A DNA stretch of 24,370 nucleotides from contig JAEVZM010000433.1 of the NCBI GenBank assembly GCA_023392225.1, forward strand, positions 1 to 24,370, written 5' to 3'. The DNA is from Pseudomonadota bacterium (GTDB lineage: Bacteria > Pseudomonadota > Alphaproteobacteria > Rhizobiales > Kaistiaceae). Positions 1 to 6,950 of this stretch are shown piece by piece (positions within the stretch are counted from its first letter, which is position 1; every line of letters starts with the position of its first letter). Made by a program: the position numbers and the translations under genes. The notes beneath the pieces are model-generated. The model had not been told where the DNA came from, ran no database searches, and saw only the letters and a list, made by a program, of their open reading frames with translations.

Positions 1-46
1 TTTCGGCGGGGGGCCGCGGCGTCGGTGCAAATCAAGGAGAGTGACG

Positions 47-442
47 ATGAAGATCACCCGCTCAGGTGCGAGCCCGTCCGCGCCCGGCCCCGAGGAGTAC
101 TTCACCGGAACGGTTCGCATCGACCCGCTCTTCGCAGCCGAGGCACCGGGCCGCACAGGCGGTGTCCATGTGACCTTCGAGCCAGGCGCCCGCACGGCCT
201 GGCACACCCATCCAGCCGGCCAGACGCTCATCGTCACCTTCGGGCGTGGTCGGGTCCAGCGCGAGGGCGGTCCCGTCGAAGAGATCCGCCAGGGCGACAT
301 CGTGTGGTTTCCGGCCGGCGAGAAGCACTGGCACGGTGCTTCTCCCGACACGGCGATGAGCCACATCGCGATCCAGGAGAGCATCGACGGGCGTTCGGTC
401 ACCTGGATGGAGAAGGTGTCCGACGGGGACTATTCGGGCTAG
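47..442 (+). CDS. Cupin-domain protein, manganese hydroxynitrile lyase-like
   Basis: Single-domain cupin of 131 residues. The motif HTHPAGQ gives metal ligands H53, H55 and Q59, and the second cupin motif (GEKHWHG) gives H94. From memory this H/H/Q/H set and its numbering match the Granulicella tundricola cupin hydroxynitrile lyase (GtHNL). The shared C-terminal pattern (WMEKVSD) and Q110 also fit; position 40 is Val where I recall Ala in GtHNL. Members of this family are often annotated only as cupin or carboxymuconolactone-decarboxylase-like, and the native substrate is usually unknown. I chose ATG at 47 because AAGGAGA at 34-40 is about 7 bases upstream; the in-frame GTG at 41 abuts that ribosome site. 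The gene converges on the sugar-importer operon and its upstream neighbour is outside the window. Fold assignment is secure; the reaction is not. Confidence 0.87.
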   Translation: MKITRSGASPSAPGPEEYFTGTVRIDPLFAAEAPGRTGGVHVTFEPGARTAWHTHPAGQTLIVTFGRGRVQREGGPVEEIRQGDIVWFPAGEKHWHGASPDTAMSHIAIQESIDGRSVTWMEKVSDGDYSG

Positions 443-483
443 TCGGGGTCCGTCGGACCGCTTTCGGCGCGGATGGGTCAAGC

Positions 484-519
484 CCGCAGCGGGCAGGTCG
501 AATGACATGCCCGCTGCGG
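484..519. terminator. Bidirectional hairpin between convergent genes
   Basis: A perfect 12-bp inverted repeat (484-495 with 508-519, arm CCGCAGCGGGCA) encloses a 12-base loop. It sits in the 85-bp gap between the converging stop codons of the cupin and the binding-protein gene. There is no T-run on either side, so it is either a GC-type terminator or an mRNA 3' end stabiliser. Confidence 0.62.
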
Positions 520-527
520 CGTGGGCG

Positions 528-1799
528 TCACTGAAGCGGAATCTCGGACTCGAGACGGGTCTGCAGGTCGGTAAGGATGTCGGCCGTCGTCCGGTCCGTG
601 GCGAACATCTCGACCACGGCATTGGCGACGAGATTTGCCCACAGGCCGTAGTTCTGCATGACCTGCTGGTTGTCGGGCAGGATCGAGACCGCCTTCTCCT
701 TGCCTGCGATCATGATTGCGATCTGCTCGGGGAAGCGCTGCATCAAGGCCTCGGTGGTGGCGTCGGCGCGCGGCGGCGGCACCGATAGCGCCTCGCCGTA
801 TGCCTGCTGGAACTCGGGACGCGCGGCCGTGGCGATGAAGTCGCAGACCAGCGCCCGTTTCTCCGGGTCGATGCCGGCCGGGATATGCAGGCTGTTGCTC
901 ACCGAGCCGGGCTCGTTGGCGAACGGCGCCAGCACCATGCCAACCTGGTCGCGGACCTGCGGCTCGGCCTCGTCCAGTGCTTGTTGCCACATGTAGTTGC
1001 CGTCGAGCATCATCGCGGCATTGCCGTTGAAGAACAGCTCGTTCCGCTCGGTCTCACCCATGCCCTGTGGCGCCTCGGCGTGGATCTTGCGGAACTTCTC
1101 CATCACCGCGACCATCTCGGGGCTGGCGAGGTTGTAGTGCCCGTCCGAAACCCACGGGATGCCCTCGCCGGTGACGAACATCGAGGCCTGGAGGAAGGCA
1201 TCCGCCTCGGCCCGGGTGACGCCGGAGAAGCCGACATAGTCGGCCTCGAGCCCGTCCACCGCTGCGACTGCGGCGACGAACTCGTCGATATTGGTCGGCG
1301 GCGCGACGCCCGCGGCCTCGAGCATCCCTTTGTTGTAGAACAGGTGGTAGCCGTAGGAGTTGAGCAGCAGGCCCTGCGTCTGGTCGTTCCACTTCATGTA
1401 CGACTGCAGGCCGCCGAAATGCGACAGCGTATCGTCGGTGAAGCAGCTGTCGATCGCTTCGAACCAGCCCTGAGCGGCGAAGCCGACGAAGCTCCGGCTG
1501 ATCATGTGGACGATGTCCGGCGGCTGGCCGGCTGCGAAGCGCGTGGCGAGCAGGTCGGTGTGCCGGCTGCCCGGCGAGTTGGAGAACTCGACGGTCACGC
1601 CGGGATGGCGCGATTCGAAGTCGGCGATGACCGAGCGCCACCACGCGGCGGTCGAAGCCTCGTCGTGCTGGAACGAGGGAAATTCGAGGACGATGTCCTC
1701 AGCGGATGCGGCTGCGAGGCCCGCGGCCAGCGCGGTGATCGCGGTGGCGGCCCGCAGCGTCACGCGCGCTGGTGCACGCGTCATTCGAGTTGTGTTCAT
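528..1799 (-). CDS. CUT1 sugar ABC transporter substrate-binding protein
   Basis: Extracytoplasmic solute-binding protein (family 1, MalE/UgpB type), 423 residues, a normal length. The N-terminus has a basic stretch, a hydrophobic Ala/Leu core at about residues 15-31 and a cleavable ASA-E site, so it is a Sec-exported periplasmic protein. The mature part begins with a beta strand (IVLEFPSF) and contains the family pattern ending in NGNAAMMLDGNYMW near the middle. The start is ATG at 1799, preceded by GGGAGGAA; an in-frame upstream ATG at 1877 lacks this site. It is the last gene of the importer cluster, 153 bp behind the second permease. That gap holds a copy of the CGCWCAWTG motif and a small hairpin (1849-1863), so it may have its own promoter. 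The sugar ligand cannot be read from sequence. Confidence 0.93.
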   Translation of the reverse strand: MNTTRMTRAPARVTLRAATAITALAAGLAAASAEDIVLEFPSFQHDEASTAAWWRSVIADFESRHPGVTVEFSNSPGSRHTDLLATRFAAGQPPDIVHMISRSFVGFAAQGWFEAIDSCFTDDTLSHFGGLQSYMKWNDQTQGLLLNSYGYHLFYNKGMLEAAGVAPPTNIDEFVAAVAAVDGLEADYVGFSGVTRAEADAFLQASMFVTGEGIPWVSDGHYNLASPEMVAVMEKFRKIHAEAPQGMGETERNELFFNGNAAMMLDGNYMWQQALDEAEPQVRDQVGMVLAPFANEPGSVSNSLHIPAGIDPEKRALVCDFIATAARPEFQQAYGEALSVPPPRADATTEALMQRFPEQIAIMIAGKEKAVSILPDNQQVMQNYGLWANLVANAVVEMFATDRTTADILTDLQTRLESEIPLQ

Positions 1800-1923
1800 C
1801 GAGTTCCTCCCTGGAAGAAGCCAGCGGCAACGTATCCCTGCCCGGCCGCCGGCCTCCCGCCGGTCGATCCGGAACACCTCTCTCGGGCGTCCCCTGAAGG
1901 CTGCGGGTGCGCCGGGTACAGTT

Positions 1924-1941
1924 CAATGTGCGAATGTCGCA
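1924..1941 (-). promoter_or_regulatory. Candidate operator A (upstream of binding protein)
   Basis: Core CAATGTGCG at 1924-1932, continuing as a near-palindrome TGCG-N5-CGCA at 1929-1941. The 13-mer TTCAATGTGCGAA (1922-1934) recurs exactly at 6840-6852. It lies about 125 bp upstream of the binding-protein start, in the gap after the second permease. Assignment as an operator is inference from recurrence and position. Confidence 0.45.
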
Positions 1942-1952
1942 TCCGGGCGTCG

Positions 1953-2804
1953 TCAGTCCTTCACCGCGCCACCGGTAAGCCCCTCCACGAGGAGCCGCTG
2001 GAGGCCGAGGAAGATGATCAGCAGCGGGATCGTCGCGACCAGTCCGGTCGCCATCAGGCCCTGCCAGTCTGCGGCGTATTCGCCGATGAAGGTGACGATG
2101 CCGATGGTCATCGTCCACGATGTGTCGCGCAGCAGCAGCGTCGAGGCGTAGAGGAAGTCGGCCCAGGCCCAGATCGAGGTGAAGGCGAGGACTGCGCCGA
2201 TCCCCGGCCCCGAGATCGGCAGGATCACCGAGGTGAAGATGCGGAAGCGGCTGACGCCGTCGACCATCGCCGCCTCCTCGAGGTCGCGGGGGATCGAATC
2301 GAAGTAGGTCTTCATCATCCAGGCCGAGAACGGCACCGTGGTCGAGGCGACAGCGAAACCGACCGCCACCGGGCGGTCGAGGATGCCGAGCATGCCGTAG
2401 ACCTGGAAGATCGGGATGACGATCAGCGTGGCCGGCAACACCAGCGAGACGAGCAGGATGTAGCCGACGAGATCGCGGAGGAACCCGCTGGCGCGCGAGA
2501 TGGCGTAGCCGGCCGGCAGTGCGGCAAACAGCGTGACCACGATCGCCACCACCGTGACGATCACCGAGTTCCCGAGCCAGATCAGGACCGGCCGCTCGGT
2601 GAAGATGCGCACGAAGGCGCTGAAGTCGATGGCGTCGAGCGAAGGCACGAGATGCGGCTTGCGGCTGAGGATCGCCGAGGTCGGGGAGATGATGGTGACG
2701 GCGAGCCAGTAGACCGGCATCAGCAGGACGACGGCGACGCCCCAGGCGATCAGCGCGCGCAGATACGGCACGCGCGGGCGGTCGGAGAGGGTTTGCGCGC
2801 TCAA
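1953..2804 (-). CDS. CUT1 sugar ABC transporter permease (MalG/UgpE type)
   Basis: Inner-membrane permease of 283 residues with about six hydrophobic segments. The cytoplasmic EAA loop (EEAAMVDGVSRFRIFTSVILP) docks the ATPase in this family. The start is taken as TTG at 2804, whose TTGA overlaps the TGA stop of the upstream permease gene, implying translational coupling. An open frame continues upstream, but it is only antisense/alternate-frame readthrough of the first permease gene. It forms a heterodimer with the upstream permease. No ATPase gene is found in this cluster, so a shared MsmX/UgpC-like ATPase encoded elsewhere is required. Confidence 0.92.
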   Translation of the reverse strand: MSAQTLSDRPRVPYLRALIAWGVAVVLLMPVYWLAVTIISPTSAILSRKPHLVPSLDAIDFSAFVRIFTERPVLIWLGNSVIVTVVAIVVTLFAALPAGYAISRASGFLRDLVGYILLVSLVLPATLIVIPIFQVYGMLGILDRPVAVGFAVASTTVPFSAWMMKTYFDSIPRDLEEAAMVDGVSRFRIFTSVILPISGPGIGAVLAFTSIWAWADFLYASTLLLRDTSWTMTIGIVTFIGEYAADWQGLMATGLVATIPLLIIFLGLQRLLVEGLTGGAVKD

Positions 2805-3703
2805 CGGAAATACTCCCGACGGAGATAGCGGTAGCCGACGGCGGCGATCGCGGCGGCGATGATCGTCGTCACCACGCCGAGCGCGGCGGCGGTCTCGAGG
2901 CGGAAGAAGCGGAAGGCCTCGTTGTAGACCTGGATGGCCAGCGTCTCGGTCGCCCGAACCGGGCCGCCGCCGGTGAGCGGGTAGATGAAGTCGAACTCCT
3001 TGAAGGAGAGGAGGGCGGTGATGATGCTCGCCAGCGTCAGCGCCGGCATCACCGAGGGAATGGTGATGTGGACGAACTTCTGCCACTCGTTGGCGCCGTC
3101 GATCGAGGCCGCCTCGAACAGGCTCGACGGGATCGACTTCATCGCGGCGATCAGCGTCATGGCGATGAACGGATAGGTCTTCCACACCGTCGGCATCACC
3201 ACGCCAGCCATGGCGTAGTGCACGTCGGTCAGCCAGCCGATGCGGTCCTCGATGATGCCGAGGCGGAGCAGCACGGAGTTCACCACCCCGAAGCCCTGGT
3301 TGAACATCCAAAGGAACAGAACGGCGACCACCACGCCGGGCACCGCCCATGGCAGCAGGAGGAGGAGCTGTACCAGGCCGCGGGAGGGGAAGCGCTTCTG
3401 GAGGAGGACGGCGGTGAGGAGCCCGAGGATCACCGAGCAGCCGACCACCGCGACGACGTAGGTCACGCTGCGCACGAGGCTGTTGATCAGGTCGGGATGG
3501 GAGAAAAGCCGGGCATAGTGCTCGAGGCTCAGGCTGCCGCTGAAGACGCTGCCGATCTGGAAGCTGGTGCCGGGGCGGAAGCTCAGCGCCAGCACCACGA
3601 TCCCGGGCAGGATCAGGAACAGGGTGATCAGCAGCATCGCCGGCAGCAAGGCCACCACCGGTAGTCGGTGCGGCGTGTAGGGCTCTTTTCGTCTGCCGGC
3701 CAT
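2801..3703 (-). CDS. CUT1 sugar ABC transporter permease (MalF/UgpA type)
   Basis: Inner-membrane permease of 300 residues. A short basic N-terminus (residues 1-14) leads into the first membrane helix, followed by a periplasmic loop and the binding-protein-dependent transport domain. The EAA loop (FEAASIDGANEWQKFVHITIP) is intact. The ATG at 3703 has GGGGGAAG just upstream. It is the first gene of the minus-strand importer operon and overlaps the next permease by 4 bases (TTGA). The 224-bp region upstream is shared with the divergent RraA-family gene and holds two copies of the putative operator motif. Binding-protein-last order (permease, permease, SBP) is less common than SBP-first. Confidence 0.93.
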   Translation of the reverse strand: MAGRRKEPYTPHRLPVVALLPAMLLITLFLILPGIVVLALSFRPGTSFQIGSVFSGSLSLEHYARLFSHPDLINSLVRSVTYVVAVVGCSVILGLLTAVLLQKRFPSRGLVQLLLLLPWAVPGVVVAVLFLWMFNQGFGVVNSVLLRLGIIEDRIGWLTDVHYAMAGVVMPTVWKTYPFIAMTLIAAMKSIPSSLFEAASIDGANEWQKFVHITIPSVMPALTLASIITALLSFKEFDFIYPLTGGGPVRATETLAIQVYNEAFRFFRLETAAALGVVTTIIAAAIAAVGYRYLRREYFR

Positions 3704-3780
3704 GGCTTCCCCCGTCGGTCCGCTTGTCGTTGTCCCGGCTTAGCGCGGTCTGCCCGTGTCCCAGCCGGGGCGATGCAGGT

Positions 3781-3789
3781 CAATGAGCG
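3781..3789 (-). promoter_or_regulatory. Candidate operator B (upstream of importer permeases)
   Basis: Core CAATGAGCG. Read on the minus strand, the wider site TTCGCTCATTGACCTGCATC closely matches site A (TTCGCACATTGAACTGTACC). It lies about 77 bp upstream of the first permease start. The TTGACC within it could serve as a -35 box, but I see no convincing -10 box at the right spacing. Confidence 0.42.
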
Positions 3790-3855
3790 AAAGCCGGAAA
3801 GCCGCCCCCGGCCGAGTTGCGCGCTTCACACAGGGAATTGCGTCCGCGCTTTCTG

Positions 3856-3864
3856 CATTGTGCG
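3856..3864 (-). promoter_or_regulatory. Candidate operator E (upstream of RraA-family gene)
   Basis: Core CATTGTGCG on the plus strand (CGCACAATG on the minus strand), identical to the core of site D. It lies about 63 bp upstream of the RraA-family start and about 150 bp upstream of the importer start. Flanks outside the core are less conserved than in sites A-D. Confidence 0.35.
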
Positions 3865-3927
3865 TGACACGGGGGGCGCCTGAAGCGCCGCCGCGGGAAA
3901 CGACATTCAAAGGCAGACGAGGGCAGC

Positions 3928-4587
3928 GTGGAGCAGGATGACTGGGTGAAAATCGCCGGACGGTTCAAGCGTCTCTATACCCCGGCGGTCTGTGACGTGC
4001 TCGATTCGCTCGGCCTCCGCCACCAGGCGATGGACCATGCCCTCCGGCCGCTCGACCCGAGCGCCATGATCGCCGGGCCGGCCTTCACCATCGCAGGTGC
4101 GCCGGATGCGACGCTCGACCTCTCCAAGCGCATGGGACCGAAGGTGATCGACCGGATGACGCCGAACGTCGTCGCCGTCTACGACACCAGCGGCGAGGCG
4201 GTGACTGGCGTGTGGGGCGAGCTGTGGAGCGCTGGTGCGGCGATCCGCGGCTGTGTCGGGGCGGTGGTCGACGGCGGCATTCGCGACACCGCGTTCATCC
4301 GCCGGGCCGGCTTCCCGATCTTCCACCGCTTCACCTCGCCCTATGACGCGGTCGGTCGCTTCAACGTCGTCGACTGCCAGTGCACGGTGACCGCCGGCGG
4401 GGTCCGGGTCTCGCCGGGCGACTACGTGTTCGGCGACGAGGATGGCATCATGGTAATCCCCGGCGCGCTGACTGCCGAGGTGCTCGAGCGCGCCGAGGCG
4501 GTGAGCGTCAAGGAGAACCGGATCCGGGCCGAGATCTCGCCGTCGCGCTCGCTGGCCGAGCTCTATGTCGAGTACGGCAAGTTCTAG
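3928..4587 (+). CDS. RraA-family aldolase/decarboxylase
   Basis: 219 residues, a typical length for the RraA / 4-hydroxy-4-methyl-2-oxoglutarate aldolase family. The hallmark segment is present: GELWSAGA at 98-105 and VDGGIRD at 114-120, with R119 and D120 matching the conserved Arg-Asp pair of the metal-dependent pyruvate aldolases, followed by FPIF (129-132). Family members cleave 2-keto acids to pyruvate or decarboxylate oxaloacetate; a few bind RNase E instead. Next to an acid-sugar dehydratase, a role in cleaving a keto-deoxy acid is the better guess. The start is GTG with GAGGG a few bases upstream. The stop TAG shares the palindrome CTAG (4584-4587) with the stop of the convergent HTH-like gene. 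Confidence 0.9.
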   Translation: MEQDDWVKIAGRFKRLYTPAVCDVLDSLGLRHQAMDHALRPLDPSAMIAGPAFTIAGAPDATLDLSKRMGPKVIDRMTPNVVAVYDTSGEAVTGVWGELWSAGAAIRGCVGAVVDGGIRDTAFIRRAGFPIFHRFTSPYDAVGRFNVVDCQCTVTAGGVRVSPGDYVFGDEDGIMVIPGALTAEVLERAEAVSVKENRIRAEISPSRSLAELYVEYGKF

Positions 4588-5525
4588 GAGACATCGACGA
4601 TGTCGTCCTCGATGCCCTCGATGGCGAGGGCCGGCCGGAGGCGGCCCGCCGTATCGGCGGTGACGCTGTCGTTGCGGCGGATCAGCCGCACCGGCTGGAG
4701 CCGCCGGATCGCGACGATGGCTTCGGCGAGCGCGCCGTGGAGCTCGCGGACGTGCTCCCGCGGGTGCAGCAGCGACTGCCCGTAGCGCGGCTCCCAGCCG
4801 ATCATGAAGGCGAGCTCGACCCCCACCTGCGGGCCGAGCAGTCGACCGAGGCGATGGAAGCGCGCGAGATTGGGGCAGGCGGTGCCGTCGAGATAGGACT
4901 GGAGCGTGCGGCGGTCGATTCCTGTCGCGTCGGCGACTTGGCCAAGGTCCCATTGCCCCTTGGGGCCGATGATGCTGCGCAATCGGTAGGAGAGGCGCGA
5001 GGCGACCGCCGAGACGTCGATGTCCTCCACCCGGAGCGGCGTCCGGAACTCGGGCAGCGTCTCGAATTGATCGTCGTCGGGAGGCGGCGGCGACACGGAT
5101 GGCGCCTCCGCGGTGCCCTGGTCGCCGTCGGAGTCCGCGGTGTCCTCGTCCGGCAGCACGTCCTGCAGCACGCCGATGGCATGGGCGAGCTCGATGCGCA
5201 GCTCCTCGAGGTCGAGCGCCTCCGGCGGCACCACGTCCGAGCGCGGCATCCAGCCCTTCATCAAATTGAGCTCGATGCCGATCTCGGGGCCGAGCACGGC
5301 GAGCAGGCGCTTGTACTTGACGAGGTTGGGGCAGGCCGTGCCCTGCGCGTAGGCCTTGAGGGTGCGGACATCGATCTGGGTCAGCGAGGCGACGCCGAGA
5401 TAGCTCCAGCGCCGCCCCGTGCCGACCAGTTTCCGCAGCCGGTAGGAGAGGCGCTGGGTGACCGCCTCCGGCGTGATCTCCTGGATGGAGAGCGCCGGGG
5501 CGAAGCGGCGGGCGGAGCGGGTCAT
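4584..5525 (-). CDS. Tandem HTH-like module protein, family not recognised
   Basis: 313 residues. Residues 17-95 and 169-247 align without gaps, with about 41 of 79 identical by my count. Each repeat reads RLSYRLR, then W-x4-VA-x2-T-x-ID-x-RTL-x2-Y-x-GTACPNL, then LGP-x2-G-x-EL-x2-M-x-GW-x-PR. The VA...RTL...G...P.L...RL..LG pattern resembles a Cro/C1 (XRE) helix-turn-helix. A predicted helix follows each repeat, and an acidic, Pro-rich linker (about 125-160) joins them. The C-terminus (RLRPALAIEGIEDD) resembles the leader of both repeats (RFAPALSIQEITPE; EFRTPLRVEDIDVS), as if a third module were cut off at the stop. There is no signal peptide or membrane segment. The ATG at 5525 has AAGGA upstream and lies 22 bp behind the dehydratase, so they are co-transcribed. 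DNA binding is an inference; I do not know the family. Confidence 0.82.
   Translation of the reverse strand: MTRSARRFAPALSIQEITPEAVTQRLSYRLRKLVGTGRRWSYLGVASLTQIDVRTLKAYAQGTACPNLVKYKRLLAVLGPEIGIELNLMKGWMPRSDVVPPEALDLEELRIELAHAIGVLQDVLPDEDTADSDGDQGTAEAPSVSPPPPDDDQFETLPEFRTPLRVEDIDVSAVASRLSYRLRSIIGPKGQWDLGQVADATGIDRRTLQSYLDGTACPNLARFHRLGRLLGPQVGVELAFMIGWEPRYGQSLLHPREHVRELHGALAEAIVAIRRLQPVRLIRRNDSVTADTAGRLRPALAIEGIEDDIVDVS
4785..5021 (-). repeat. Second internal module of the tandem HTH-like protein
   Basis: Encodes residues 169-247, the gapless partner of the module encoded at 5241-5477. The strictly shared block is GTACPNL plus the LGP...EL..M.GW.PR tail. A partial third leader is encoded at about 4587-4643. 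Confidence 0.8.
5241..5477 (-). repeat. First internal module of the tandem HTH-like protein
   Basis: Encodes residues 17-95 and is about 52% identical at protein level to the module encoded at 4785-5021, without gaps. This suggests an internal duplication whose copies have diverged. Confidence 0.8.
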
Positions 5526-5547
5526 GGGCGCATCCTTCGGTTCGCGG

Positions 5548-6753
5548 CTACCAGGCCGGCATGCTGGGGTACCAGCCCGGGCGGGCGCTGTCGGCGAGCG
5601 TGGGGTTGAGGAAGCGGTCGACCGCCGCACCGGAGCTGGCGAGCGCGCTGTACTTGGCAAGCTTCGCCTCGTCGATCTCGATGCCGAGGCCGACGCCTTC
5701 CGGCGGGGCGATGCGGCCGTTCTTCGGCAGGAGCATGTCGCCGACGATGATGTCGTCGGTGAGGTGCGTATACATCGCGTCCGCCGCCATGGTGCAGTGG
5801 GGCATCGCCACGCCGGCATGGATCATCGCGGCCCAGCCGATGCCGAGCTCGGTCGAGCTGTGGATGCCGATGTCGAGGCCGGTGGTGGCACAAAGCCGGT
5901 CGAGCTCGATCGTCGGCCGCATGCCGCCCCAGTACCACAGGTCGCTCAGCACGACGTCGACCGCGCCGGCGGTGAGGCCCGGGCCGAACTCCTCGAACCT
6001 GGTCACGCACATGTTGGTCGAGAGCGGCGTGTCGACGGCACGCCGGACCGTCGCCATCGCCGGGATGCCGAGGCAGGGGTCCTCGAAGTACTCGAGGCCG
6101 AGCTTGTCGATCTCGCGGCCGATGCGGATCGCCGTCGCCACCGTCCATGAGCCCTGCGGGTCGAGGCGGAGCCGCATGTCGCGGCCAAAGCTCTCGCGAA
6201 GCGCGGCGAGCGCGTCGCGGTCGGTCTCGGGGCTGAAATAGCCGCCCTTCAGCTTGAGCGTGCCGAAGCCGTAGCGCTCCACCCAGCGGCGGGCGAGATC
6301 GACCACGTCCTCGACGGTGTGCACCTTCTCCGCGCCGGCGTCGTTGGCATGGGAGTAGAACAGGTATCCCGAGACGGCGATGGTATCGCGGACCTTGCCG
6401 CCGAGCAGCTCGTAGGCTGGCACCTCCGCCGCCTTGCCCTGGATGTCAAGGCAAGCCATCTCGATGCCGGCGACGATCGGCTCGAGCGCCTGCCAGGGGT
6501 AGTAGTTCCAGTTGCGGATGCGGGCCGAGATCAGCGTCGTGCTCCAAGGGCTGAGACCGCGAAGCGACGCCTCGAAAGGACGCAGCGCCTCCGGCTTGAT
6601 GCGGGCCGAGACGTCGCCCCAGCCGACGATGCCGGTGTCGGTGGTCACCTTGATGATCGTCCGCGACCAGGAGCGCAGCGAGCCGTAGCTCGTCAGAATC
6701 TGCGCCCGTCCCGGGATGGTCACCGAGATTCCTTCGATGCTCTCGATCTTCAA
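5548..6753 (-). CDS. Enolase-superfamily acid-sugar dehydratase (glucarate dehydratase-like)
   Basis: Mandelate racemase/muconate lactonizing family, 401 residues. The catalytic KxK is K167-L-K169. The metal ligands are D198 (LDPQG), E224 (FEDPC) and N247 (STNMC). The Asp-His dyad is D271 (SDLWYWGG) and H298 (IHSSTELG). This layout matches the glucarate dehydratase subgroup, which abstracts the alpha proton of a sugar acid and eliminates water to give a 2-keto-3-deoxy product. The position after H298 is S-S where E. coli glucarate dehydratase has S-N (from memory), so the substrate may differ. I chose TTG at 6753 because GGGGG lies 5 bases upstream and translation gives the usual MKIESIE; GTG at 6756 is the alternative. 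It leads an operon with the tandem HTH-like gene and is divergent from the SDR gene. Confidence 0.9.
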   Translation of the reverse strand: MKIESIEGISVTIPGRAQILTSYGSLRSWSRTIIKVTTDTGIVGWGDVSARIKPEALRPFEASLRGLSPWSTTLISARIRNWNYYPWQALEPIVAGIEMACLDIQGKAAEVPAYELLGGKVRDTIAVSGYLFYSHANDAGAEKVHTVEDVVDLARRWVERYGFGTLKLKGGYFSPETDRDALAALRESFGRDMRLRLDPQGSWTVATAIRIGREIDKLGLEYFEDPCLGIPAMATVRRAVDTPLSTNMCVTRFEEFGPGLTAGAVDVVLSDLWYWGGMRPTIELDRLCATTGLDIGIHSSTELGIGWAAMIHAGVAMPHCTMAADAMYTHLTDDIIVGDMLLPKNGRIAPPEGVGLGIEIDEAKLAKYSALASSGAAVDRFLNPTLADSARPGWYPSMPAW

Positions 6754-6841
6754 CACTTCCCCCTTGGCTCTCCGGCTCGCGGGCTCATGTTCGGGCAGTG
6801 GCCGGCGTGCTCGACACTCCGGTGCACTATGCATCCGGATT

Positions 6842-6859
6842 CAATGTGCGAAACGCGCA
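6842..6859 (-). promoter_or_regulatory. Candidate operator C (upstream of dehydratase)
   Basis: Core CAATGTGCG at 6842-6850, extending to ATNTGCG-N5-CGCANAT, an imperfect palindrome at 6844-6862. It shares the exact 13-mer of site A. It lies about 88 bp upstream of the dehydratase start in the 197-bp divergent region, next to site D. Confidence 0.45.
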
Positions 6860-6886
6860 AATGGCCCCGCGCGAGGCTGTCGCAAA

Positions 6887-6895
6887 CGCACAATG
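6887..6895 (+). promoter_or_regulatory. Candidate operator D (upstream of SDR gene)
   Basis: Core CGCACAATG on the plus strand, inverted relative to site C and 36 bases from it. The downstream flank (ACCTGCGTCC) matches that of site B (ACCTGCATCG). It lies about 55 bp upstream of the SDR start. Confidence 0.42.
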
Positions 6896-6950
6896 ACCTG
6901 CGTCCTCGCGCGGTCGAAGGTGCTCGCCGCCAACGTGGGAGGACGCGGTG

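Noticed and set aside
885..2828. Very long open frame on the plus strand opposite the binding protein and permease
   Set aside because: Arg/Asp/Gly/His-rich low-complexity translation with no motifs, antisense to two clearly recognised genes. It is a GC-skew artefact, as are similar frames at 9492-11198, 13602-14990 and 16593-18017.
1953..3350. Longer version of the second permease (465 residues)
   Set aside because: The added part is an alternate frame of the first permease gene. The TTGA overlap at 2804 gives a normal-length protein.
3704..3927. Sigma-70 promoters around the TTGACC in operator-like site B
   Set aside because: No acceptable -10 hexamer 16-18 bases downstream on the minus strand, so I list only the repeated motif.
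4584..5819. N-terminal extension of the tandem HTH-like protein to 411 residues
   Set aside because: The extra 98 residues are the dehydratase coding region in another frame. ATG at 5525 has its own ribosome site and begins directly before the first module leader.
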